Shown here in pieces: positions 1 to 4,711 of a stretch of DNA of 5,843 nt. Position 1 is the first letter of the stretch. Each line of letters opens with the position of its first letter. The DNA is from an uncultured Alphaproteobacteria bacterium. GTDB lineage: Bacteria > Pseudomonadota > Alphaproteobacteria > CAAHEQ01 > UBA3637. The notes beneath the pieces are model-generated. The model had not been told where the DNA came from. It made no database searches and saw only the letters and a list, made by a program, of their open reading frames with translations. The translations under genes and the position numbers were made by a program. Where the stretch lies: the NCBI GenBank assembly GCA_947629595.1, contig CANREI010000075.1, forward strand, positions 1 through 5,843. The letters are read 5' to 3'.

Positions 1-431
1 AAACCCGGTTTTTTCCGTTCCACCACACGAGAATCGCGTGTTAAGAAGCCGGCCCGTTTTAAAGCCGTATGCAATTCGGGTTCAAACAAATCCAAACAAC
101 GGCTGATACCATGACGCAAAGCATAAGCTTGCCCGGATAAACCGCCGCCGCGCACATTGCATTGCACATCAAACAAACCTTCCCGATTTGTAACCGCAAA
201 CGGTTGATTGATAATCATTTGCAACACGGGACGCGGAAAATAATTTTCCACCGTACGACCGTTAACCGTAATCACACCTTTACCAGGTTTAATAATCACG
301 CGAGCAACGGCATCTTTTTTCTTTCCGACCGATTGAGAACGACCCAAACTGTCTTTTTTCGGAGCGCGAGGCGCCGGTTGTTCGGCAACTGTTTCCGTTA
401 ATTCTGCCGTAATTGTTTCTTTTTTAACCAT
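1..431 (-). CDS. rpsI: 30S ribosomal protein S9 (3' end cut by window edge)
   Basis: S9 is a small-subunit protein whose basic C-terminal tail reaches the P site of the ribosome. Translating the minus strand from the ATG at 431 gives 143 codons without a stop. The first ~30 residues are a variable Glu/Ala/Lys-rich extension. The S9 core follows, with GRSQSVGKKKDAVARV (30-45), NGRTVENYFPR (57-67) and the family signature GGGLSGQAYALRHGI (95-109), then FLTRDSRVVERKKPG at the edge. Roughly 13 residues (the usual RRKARR...SKR tail) lie outside. The start is chosen because GAGGTG precedes it by 5 nt and because the ATG shares its A with the rplM stop (TAATG), so the two genes are probably translationally coupled. 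The family assignment is certain; the exact C-terminus cannot be seen. Confidence 0.97.
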   Translation of the reverse strand, partial: MVKKETITAELTETVAEQPAPRAPKKDSLGRSQSVGKKKDAVARVIIKPGKGVITVNGRTVENYFPRPVLQMIINQPFAVTNREGLFDVQCNVRGGGLSGQAYALRHGISRCLDLFEPELHTALKRAGFLTRDSRVVERKKPG

Positions 432-901
432 TATGCACCTCTTTTGTTTTTACGGTTACGTGAAGCAATATCCAACGTAATGGGATTTTGCGCCTGATGC
501 GTATGTTCGGGACCTACAAAAATGCGTAATTTACGCATTTGTTGACGACCGAGCGAATTGCGGGATAACATACGTTGAACGGCTTTTTCCAAAACGCGTT
601 CCGGATGTTCTTCCAACTGTTTTGCAACGGAAATGCCTTTAATTCCGCCGATATAGCCGGAGTGATGAAAATATTCTTTCTGTTCCATTTTCCGACCCGT
701 TAATTGAACCTTTTCGGCATTCACAACAACCACATAATCACCGCAATCTTGATTGGGTGAAAAGCACGGCTTGTTTTTGCCGCGTAAAATTGTTGCGATT
801 TGACTTGCCAAACGGCCTAAAACCAAGTCTGTCGCGTCAATGAGATACCATTTAATATCGCAAGCGGACGGACTCAATGTTTTTGTTGTTTTCATTGTCA
901 T
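431..901 (-). CDS. rplM: 50S ribosomal protein L13
   Basis: L13 is an early-assembling large-subunit protein that binds 23S rRNA. The 156-aa product is close to the usual alphaproteobacterial length. It has the expected blocks: WYLIDATDLVLGRLAS (residues 18-33), RGKNKPCFSPNQDCGDYVVVVNAEKV (about 40-65), HHSGYIGGIKG (79-89), the RMLSRNSLGRQQM region (about 110-122) and EHTHQAQNP near the C-terminus. Two in-frame ATGs (901 and 895) are available. The first is preferred because AAAAGGAT at 908-915 lies 6-7 nt before it, which is better SD spacing than for the second. It is the first gene of a two-gene operon with rpsI, overlapping it by one base (TAATG at 433-429). Its promoter is at 931-959. 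The bacterial order rplM-rpsI is conventional. Confidence 0.98.
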   Translation of the reverse strand: MTMKTTKTLSPSACDIKWYLIDATDLVLGRLASQIATILRGKNKPCFSPNQDCGDYVVVVNAEKVQLTGRKMEQKEYFHHSGYIGGIKGISVAKQLEEHPERVLEKAVQRMLSRNSLGRQQMRKLRIFVGPEHTHQAQNPITLDIASRNRKNKRGA

Positions 902-930
902 AATTTTATCCTTTTGTTAAACAGGGGTTC

Positions 931-959
931 TTTATACAATAACTTTTTTTATTTGTCAA
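931..959 (-). promoter_or_regulatory. sigma70 promoter of rplM-rpsI
   Basis: On the minus strand, a consensus -35 TTGACA (959-954) is separated by exactly 17 bp from TATAAA (936-931). Transcription should start near position 924, giving a leader of about 22 nt that holds little more than the AAAAGGAT ribosome-binding site. Such a short leader leaves little room for a classical ribosomal-protein autoregulatory structure. The match is visible directly; activity is inferred. Confidence 0.85.
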
Positions 960-995
960 CACATTTTTATCTGTTTTTTAAAGATTTTTTTATAT

Positions 996-1009
996 GGTAT
1001 TATAATACC
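996..1009 (+). promoter_or_regulatory. Perfect 14-bp palindrome containing a TATAAT -10 box
   Basis: GGTATTATAATACC is a perfect inverted repeat. On the plus strand it contains an exact -10 hexamer TATAAT (1001-1006). The best upstream -35 candidate is weak (TTTAAA at 977-982, 18-bp spacing). If it is used, transcription toward the plus-strand prepilin gene would start near 1013, giving a leader of about 280 nt. A palindrome over a -10 box could also be an operator. It lies upstream of the rplM promoter and does not overlap it. Confidence 0.4.
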
Positions 1010-1011
1010 CT

Positions 1012-1055
1012 ATTTCAAACACCTTTCCGTTCAAGGAAAAACGCTGTGTTGAAAT
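1012..1055 (+). other. Potential stem-loop at the 5' end of the prepilin leader
   Basis: ATTTCAAACAC (1012-1022) pairs with GTGTTGAAAT (1046-1055) through 10 base pairs with one bulged A. A second small stem, TTTCC/GGAAA, can form inside. If transcription starts at the TATAAT at 1001-1006, this hairpin would sit at the very 5' end of the message. It has no adjacent U-tract, so it is not a terminator; it could stabilise the RNA or be regulatory. The pairing is read from sequence and the function is unknown. Confidence 0.4.
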
Positions 1056-1084
1056 GCGTGAAACGATAAAGAGTGTGATTTTTT

Positions 1085-1113
1085 TTGACGATTGCACAAA
1101 AAAAACGTACGAT
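1085..1113 (+). promoter_or_regulatory. Candidate sigma70 promoter of the plus-strand prepilin gene
   Basis: TTGACG (1085-1090, 5 of 6 consensus bases) is spaced 17 bp from TACGAT (1108-1113, 4 of 6). Transcription would begin near 1120, leaving a leader of about 175 nt. Competing candidates are the TATAAT at 1001-1006 and TTGCAT/TATGCT at 1240-1268. Sequence alone does not decide between them. Confidence 0.4.
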
Positions 1114-1280
1114 TTTTGCAACACTTTTTTTTGATTTTTTCAAAAAAAATTTATTTTGGCTGGAATTCATTGATTTTTCGACTGTTTTTTAGGGGTGATT
1201 TTTTGCCTTTTGAAGGTAAATTTTGCCCCCGAATCCGCGTTGCATTAAAGGTACGTTTATTTTATGCTATTCGTAGAGTG

Positions 1281-1288
1281 AAAGGGAG
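1281..1288 (+). promoter_or_regulatory. Ribosome-binding site fixing the prepilin start at 1296
   Basis: AAAGGGAG lies 7 nt before the ATG at 1296. It supports that start over the in-frame TTG at 1092. With this start the prepilin cleavage glycine falls at residue 16, a normal leader length; the upstream start would put it at residue 84. Confidence 0.8.
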
Positions 1289-1295
1289 TCGGAAA

Positions 1296-2786
1296 ATGAC
1301 AAGACAATTCAAAAAACAATTTAAAAATCAATCTCAAAGCGGGCGGTCAATGATTGAAATGCTTGGGGTGTTGGCCATTATTGCCATTCTGTCTATCGGG
1401 GGAATTGTCGGATTTCGATTGGCTATGAATTATTATCAAGCCAATCAAATCGCGCACGAATTGAATATGATGCGCACCGATGCACAAATAAAAATTGCCC
1501 AAGGGACGGAAAAGTTAATGCTTGGCGAGCCTTATGATAGCGGGAACATTCAATTTAACGATTACGGAACAGTTTTTGATTGTCTTGATATGGAAACGGA
1601 AACGTCCACGCCCGATAAAGTGGTTTCCTGCGCTGTGGCAAACGCCTATTATATTGAGTTGCTAGAGATTCCCGAGGGCGTTTGTAAACCGTTAGCCAAT
1701 TTAATTGATAAAATGGATAACGAAATTGCTTTTTATATTAACGGAAACTCGGTTGACGCAGAGGCAGCGGGAGAGAAAGGCGCTTGCGGTGAAGGGAACA
1801 ATACATTAAAAGTCATCTTCGGCGCTGATTCGGATTCGAATGCAGTTAAATGCGACACTGACCCGGAATGTGCATCGTTAGAAAACACACCGGTTTGTGA
1901 TACCGATCGTCATATATGTGTGCAATGCAAGGAAGATGATGATTGTCCCTATAATACAGATTATTGTGAAAATAATGTTTGCAAAACATGCGACAGCGGT
2001 GTTTGGAACGGCGAAAATTGTGTGGAATGCACCACATCTGCTGATTGTGAAAATCCCACACCGATTTGCAGTGAAGAAAATACTTGCGTTGGTTGCGAAA
2101 CCAATGATGAATGCCTCTCTAAAAATTCGTCAGAGGCAAATTGCACGGAAAACGGCGCTTGTTGCGCGGATTCGCTCATGACGTGGAACGGCAACGAGTG
2201 TGTATGTCCCGAAAATAAGCCTTGGAACGGTAAATCTTGCGGATGTGATAGCAATAACGATTGCAAATCGGACGAATTCTGTCTGACGAGCGGATGTATT
2301 GATCAATGTAGTAACAGTGATGATTCGTGTACCCTGACAGAAGAAGAAAGTTGTGCAGATGCAACACATCAATGCGTTAAAGTATCAGAATATCAAGCAT
2401 CTAATCATGATTTGAATAGCAATCCGTATATCTTGTCAAATCGGGGAATGAACTGGTGGAGTGTAGAGCGGTTTTGTGAGAAACTGGGAAATAAACATAT
2501 GGTGACAATTCAAGATTTGGACTGTGATAATAAAAGTTTAGGAGGAACGATCTGTGATTATTGCTATGCCGATAACAGTAAAAGTGAACTCAGTGATATC
2601 GTTAAAGCAGTGAGAAAAGCAGAAAATGGAACTGAAAATGAAGGAATTAAGTCTTATTGGCTGAAAGATCCGTCAATAACAGACATAGGTAACAATTCCT
2701 ATCGCGCGTATCACTTAATTCTCACGAGTGGTTTCATACACTATTGCAGTCGTCAGATAGATTATTACTATGCTTTATGTAAATGA
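1296..2786 (+). CDS. Type IV prepilin-like protein with Cys-rich repeats and a C-type-lectin-like C-terminus
   Basis: This 496-aa protein is probably exported and assembled or anchored like a type IV pilin or pseudopilin. The basic leader ends at Gly16. Residues 17-30 read R-S-M-I-E-M-L-G-V-L-A-I-I-A, with the conserved Glu at +5 and an Arg where Phe is usual at +1, followed by a hydrophobic helix to about residue 45. Residues 46-185 form a pilin-like region with probable disulfides (C96, C112, C130, C164). Residues 186-360 hold 30 cysteines in a repeating C-x2-C-x5-C-x6-C-x4/5-C pattern. Residues 380-496 (NRGMNWWSVERFCEKLGNK..., ending YYALCK) resemble a C-type-lectin-like fold; this is a weak inference. 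The N-terminal half is paralogous to the convergent gene at 4184-3054. No terminator with a U-tract follows; a palindromic repeat lies about 30 bp downstream. A surface adhesin or minor pilin is the likeliest role; the substrate is unknown. Confidence 0.85.
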   Translation: MTRQFKKQFKNQSQSGRSMIEMLGVLAIIAILSIGGIVGFRLAMNYYQANQIAHELNMMRTDAQIKIAQGTEKLMLGEPYDSGNIQFNDYGTVFDCLDMETETSTPDKVVSCAVANAYYIELLEIPEGVCKPLANLIDKMDNEIAFYINGNSVDAEAAGEKGACGEGNNTLKVIFGADSDSNAVKCDTDPECASLENTPVCDTDRHICVQCKEDDDCPYNTDYCENNVCKTCDSGVWNGENCVECTTSADCENPTPICSEENTCVGCETNDECLSKNSSEANCTENGACCADSLMTWNGNECVCPENKPWNGKSCGCDSNNDCKSDEFCLTSGCIDQCSNSDDSCTLTEEESCADATHQCVKVSEYQASNHDLNSNPYILSNRGMNWWSVERFCEKLGNKHMVTIQDLDCDNKSLGGTICDYCYADNSKSELSDIVKAVRKAENGTENEGIKSYWLKDPSITDIGNNSYRAYHLILTSGFIHYCSRQIDYYYALCK

Positions 2787-2818
2787 GTTTAGCTTTCGTA
2801 AATGAGGGTCATTTTCCC

Positions 2819-2875
2819 TTTTCGCCCCACTGCGCTATCCCACAAAAGCGGGATAGCATTTCCTGCCGAAAATAA
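2819..2875. repeat. REP-like palindromic element, copy 1
   Basis: An inner perfect stem GCTATCCC (2834-2841) / GGGATAGC (2850-2857) with an 8-nt loop is flanked by a shorter outer pairing TTTTCG (2819-2824) / CGAAAA (2867-2872). The right edge GCCGAAAATAA is identical to the edge of the copy at 4474-4534. It lies just after the plus-strand prepilin stop. It could slow or end transcription between the convergent genes, but it has no U-tract on either strand. Confidence 0.7.
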
Positions 2876-3053
2876 GAGAGTGTGCCATTTACAACCAAAG
2901 AGGAGAAAAATATCATTGTCTTTACCACTTCTGCCAAAATAATACCCAGCTTGCCTTTTCCCCTATCGGCCCATAGCGGGATGGTGCAAAATAAGAGAAT
3001 ATTCGTCAAAACTTTTTCGATTGGTTGTTTTTCAAAAGATGCAATCGACTGGT
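2876..3053. other. Convergent intergenic spacer, no gene seen
   Basis: The space between the two prepilin stops holds no ORF with protein-like composition. It contains a decayed REP-like copy and a possible stem TCGATTG/CAATCGA around 3017-3047, just after the minus-strand gene. That stem lacks a following U-tract on either strand. No convincing intrinsic terminator was found for either gene. Confidence 0.5.
2955..2998. repeat. Decayed partial copy of the REP-like element
   Basis: CTTTTCCCCTATCGGCCC followed by a GGGAT core and the tail AAAATAAGAGA (2988-2998) echoes copy 1, whose tail AAAATAAGAGA is at 2869-2879. The right arm is shortened and the stem is mostly lost. A further tail-like fragment, TTCTGCCAAAATAA, occurs near 2930-2943. 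Confidence 0.45.
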
Positions 3054-4184
3054 TTATTCATCTTTTAAAATCAACCAAATCTTGCCGTCATTTCGGTGCG
3101 GTTTGCCCTCTGTTTCATCAACCCAACTAATACCCCAACTACCCCATGTAACAGGATCACTCACAACTAAATTTCCATAATCACCCGCTTTTAAATCCCA
3201 CAATTTAAAATCAGGACAGAAATCTGTTTTATAGTTACCACCACAACCGTTTCTTATGGCATCATAACCACTGTTACATTTTGTTACATCAGATGTATCT
3301 TCCGGACCCTCTTTATTTAAATATAAAAGAAGAAAATCATCAATTGTTCCATGTCCCCAAATTTCATAAGAATGTTTATAAGGGCCAAACGGTCGGGGTG
3401 TTATTTTAGTGCATGACGGATTCGGTGTAATGAAAAATTTTGTTTCAACATCAATCACGCAAGCGTTATATTCATTTTGATATGTTCCCCCGTCAGGACA
3501 ATCGCAACGATGTGTTTCTTCATCACAATAGGGATCTTTTCCCCTTGCCGAACATTGAGCATTCGTTTCACACTCTACACACATATGATTAAAGCAAATC
3601 GGTAAGTTTTCGGGGCATTCGGAAACATCATCGCATTTAATGGCGTTCGAATCCGAATCGGCACCGAAAATTGCCGTTAATGTGTTGTTTCCTTCATCGC
3701 AAGTGTCTTTTCCTACTCCTTCCGCATCAGGTTCGTTTACATAAAAATCAATTAAATTATCCATGCCACTGATCAGGCGTGCCAATGGTTGACAAACGTT
3801 TTCCGGAATCTCTTGCAATTCTATATAATAAGCGTTCGCGGCATAACAGGAAACATCATTGAGTATAACTTCTTCTTCATTGGCCAAAGCACAAGCAAAA
3901 GTCGTTCCATAGTTATTAAAATGTATATTTCCGCTATCATAAGGGCTGCCGAGGGTTAAATTTTCCGTTCCTTGTGCAATTTTTATCTGCGCATCGGTGC
4001 GCATCATATTCATTTCATGGGCAATTTGTGATGCCTGATAATGATTCATTGCCAATCTATATCCCACAATCCCACCGATGCTTAAAACGCCGATTATGGC
4101 CAAAACACCCAGCATTTCAACCATACTGCGCCCTTCTTGTGCCTGATTTTGAATTTGTTTTAATTGTTTTCTTTTGTTTGTCAT
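3054..4184 (-). CDS. Type IV prepilin-like protein with Cys-rich module and unrecognised C-terminal domain
   Basis: This 376-aa protein is a paralogue of the plus-strand gene at 1296-2786. A basic leader ends at Gly18. The mature part starts R-S-M-V-E-M-L-G-V-L, with Glu at +5, and continues as one hydrophobic helix to about residue 47. Residues 48-184 closely match the paralogue (NMMRTDAQIKIAQGTE, ANAYYIEL, EGNNTL, FGADSDSNA). Residues 184-242 hold one Cys-rich unit (C184, 190, 197, 202, 205, 211, 220, 227, 229, 242). Residues 247-376 differ completely from the paralogue: they are rich in Trp, Tyr and Gly, contain four cysteines (258, 303, 314, 323), and resemble a small beta-rich domain that I do not recognise. 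The start at 4184 is chosen over an in-frame ATG at 4274 because AAAGGAAG precedes it by 5 nt. A structured RNA lies directly upstream. The likely role is a minor pilin or pseudopilin displaying a tip domain. Confidence 0.85.
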   Translation of the reverse strand: MTNKRKQLKQIQNQAQEGRSMVEMLGVLAIIGVLSIGGIVGYRLAMNHYQASQIAHEMNMMRTDAQIKIAQGTENLTLGSPYDSGNIHFNNYGTTFACALANEEEVILNDVSCYAANAYYIELQEIPENVCQPLARLISGMDNLIDFYVNEPDAEGVGKDTCDEGNNTLTAIFGADSDSNAIKCDDVSECPENLPICFNHMCVECETNAQCSARGKDPYCDEETHRCDCPDGGTYQNEYNACVIDVETKFFITPNPSCTKITPRPFGPYKHSYEIWGHGTIDDFLLLYLNKEGPEDTSDVTKCNSGYDAIRNGCGGNYKTDFCPDFKLWDLKAGDYGNLVVSDPVTWGSWGISWVDETEGKPHRNDGKIWLILKDE

Positions 4185-4189
4185 TTTCG

Positions 4190-4197
4190 CTTCCTTT
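4190..4197 (-). promoter_or_regulatory. Ribosome-binding site fixing the minus-strand prepilin start
   Basis: AAAGGAAG on the minus strand ends 5 nt before the ATG at 4184. It begins only 3 nt after the U7 run of the upstream hairpin, so folding of that hairpin could affect both transcription into the gene and access to this site. Confidence 0.8.
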
Positions 4198-4200
4198 ATT

Positions 4201-4226
4201 AAAAAAATCGCCTTGATGAGAGGCGA
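4201..4226 (-). terminator. Intrinsic terminator or attenuator just upstream of the prepilin gene
   Basis: On the minus strand TCGCCT (4226-4221), a 7-nt loop and AGGCGA (4213-4208) form a perfect 6-bp stem followed directly by T7 (4207-4201). It ends the structured RNA starting near 4410. Because the prepilin Shine-Dalgarno begins 3 nt later and no separate promoter is evident between them, it is best read as a conditional terminator. It could equally be the true end of an independent small RNA. Confidence 0.7.
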
Positions 4227-4410
4227 CCGGAAGTTGACAACTATCTTACTGATATAGTGCAGTATATTGACCAAAAGGCTTATTTTACTACCTTCCGGCC
4301 ATTTGACCTATCTCTCCTTTGACACACAGTCAAAAGAGAATAATGTTTATCCTTTTTCAAGGATACAGTAAGAGAGGTTGTCACACCTCGGGGCACACAT
4401 CACTTGCCTT
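4201..4410 (-). ncRNA. Structured leader RNA or small RNA of unknown class
   Basis: From a promoter at 4445-4417 the predicted transcript of about 210 nt can form nested long-range helices. These are GAGGU (4389-4385) with ACUUC (4234-4230), UGACAAC (4383-4377) with GUUGUCA (4241-4235), and CUUACUG (4372-4366) with CAGUAAG (4251-4245). They enclose three hairpins: 4365-4348 (7 bp, GAAA tetraloop), 4339-4313 (11 bp, one G-U, 5-nt loop) and 4300-4269 (10 bp, three G-U). It ends in an intrinsic terminator. An alternative 9-bp helix, GGCCGGAAG (4300-4292) with CUUCCGGUC (4233-4225), would disrupt the last hairpin and two base pairs of the terminator. I do not see hallmarks of 6S, tmRNA, RNase P, SRP RNA, or the GEMM, cobalamin, lysine, TPP, FMN or SAM riboswitches. 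The fold is hand-drawn from sequence; the function is inferred. Confidence 0.6.
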
Positions 4411-4416
4411 GCTTTC

Positions 4417-4445
4417 AGAATAAAAGCTTTTCAAAACAATGTCAA
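4417..4445 (-). promoter_or_regulatory. sigma70 promoter of the structured RNA / prepilin leader
   Basis: A perfect TTGACA -35 (4445-4440) is followed after exactly 17 bp by TATTCT (4422-4417, 4 of 6). Transcription should start near 4410, just at the 5' end of the foldable region. No comparably good promoter is seen between the terminator and the prepilin ATG, so the prepilin gene probably depends on this one. Confidence 0.7.
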
Positions 4446-4473
4446 GCAGAAAAAGCAGCATCATTTATTTTTC

Positions 4474-4534
4474 TTATTTTCGGCACACCGCGCTGTCCTA
4501 CGTTTCACAGGACAGCACTTCCCGCCGAAAATAA
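4474..4534. repeat. REP-like palindromic element, copy 2 (most intact)
   Basis: This 61-bp two-tier palindrome has perfect 11-bp ends, TTATTTTCGGC (4474-4484) and GCCGAAAATAA (4524-4534). A 5-nt spacer on each side leads to an inner stem GCGCTGTCCT (4490-4499) / AGGACAGCAC (4509-4518) with one mismatch, closed by a 9-nt loop. It lies between the rplI terminator and the promoter of the structured RNA. The symmetry is exact enough that chance is unlikely; the recurrence of its edges at 2865-2875 and 4624-4630 marks it as a repeat family. Confidence 0.8.
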
Positions 4535-4582
4535 AGAAAATCTCATCATCTGCCAATAGAAAAAAATAAAATCGGCTTTAAT

Positions 4583-4639
4583 TCCGCCACTGCGCCGGCG
4601 TACGTTCCCCAAATCGTTCCTTCCCGCCGAAAAGAAATA
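4583..4639. repeat. REP-like element, degenerate copy 3
   Basis: The left part CCGCCACTGCGC matches the left side of copy 1, an internal TACGTT matches copy 2, and the right part TTCCCGCCGAAAA is identical to the right side of copy 2. The inner stem has decayed. It sits immediately beyond the rplI terminator. Confidence 0.55.
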
Positions 4640-4654
4640 AATTCATAACCCCAT

Positions 4655-4690
4655 AAAAAAAACGACTCTTTGCCGTTTGGCAAAAAGTCG
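4655..4690 (-). terminator. Intrinsic terminator of the rpsF-rpsR-rplI operon
   Basis: On the minus strand CGACTTTTTGCC (4690-4679), loop AAAC and GGCAAAGAGTCG (4674-4663) form a 12-bp stem with one G-U pair. T8 (4662-4655) follows. It starts about 21 nt after the rplI stop. A T7 run on the plus strand (4692-4698) makes it potentially bidirectional. Confidence 0.92.
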
Positions 4691-4711
4691 CTTTTTTTGT
4701 TTTTTATCTGA

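Larger units (their letters stand above)
1056..1295 (+). other. T/A-tract-rich untranslated leader of the plus-strand prepilin gene
   Basis: This 240-bp stretch holds no convincing gene. It contains four 8-base homopolymer runs in about 70 bp: T8 at 1079-1086, A8 at 1098-1105, T8 at 1125-1132 and A8 at 1142-1149. A weak hairpin (TTGCA 1092-1096 with TGCAA 1117-1121) is followed by a T8 run and could act as a leaky terminator. A second hairpin pairs GGGG (1192-1195) with CCCC (1226-1229) around a smaller CCTT/AAGG stem. Another promoter-like pair, TTGCAT (1240-1245) and TATGCT (1263-1268) with 17-bp spacing, lies close to the gene. The reading frame is open from a TTG at 1092, but the encoded Phe/Lys-rich stretch does not look like protein. 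Confidence 0.5.

Noticed and set aside
1092..1295. N-terminal extension of the plus-strand prepilin from a TTG at 1092
   Set aside because: It would place the cleavage glycine at residue 84, the encoded stretch is a low-complexity Phe/Lys mix from T/A tracts, and the ATG at 1296 has a good ribosome-binding site.
1846..2372. Several ORFs on both strands inside the Cys-rich region
   Set aside because: They are alternative frames of the repeated Cys codons in the real gene.
2436..2786. Variable region of a diversity-generating retroelement in the lectin-like end
   Set aside because: No reverse transcriptase or template repeat is in the window, and the segment lacks the adenine-biased Asn-rich signature of such targets.
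2809..3130. Small ORFs in the convergent spacer (66 aa minus, 82 aa plus)
   Set aside because: They run across the palindromic repeats or into the 3' end of the prepilin gene, have no good ribosome-binding site, and lack protein-like composition.
4185..4274. N-terminal extension of the minus-strand prepilin from an ATG at 4274
   Set aside because: It would run through the terminator hairpin and U-tract and give an overlong leader; the ATG at 4184 has a well-spaced AAAGGAAG.
4201..4410. Structured RNA as 6S RNA, tmRNA or a c-di-GMP (GEMM) riboswitch
   Set aside because: The fold is branched, not a single long hairpin with a central bubble; there is no tag ORF or T-arm; the conserved GEMM core bases are absent.
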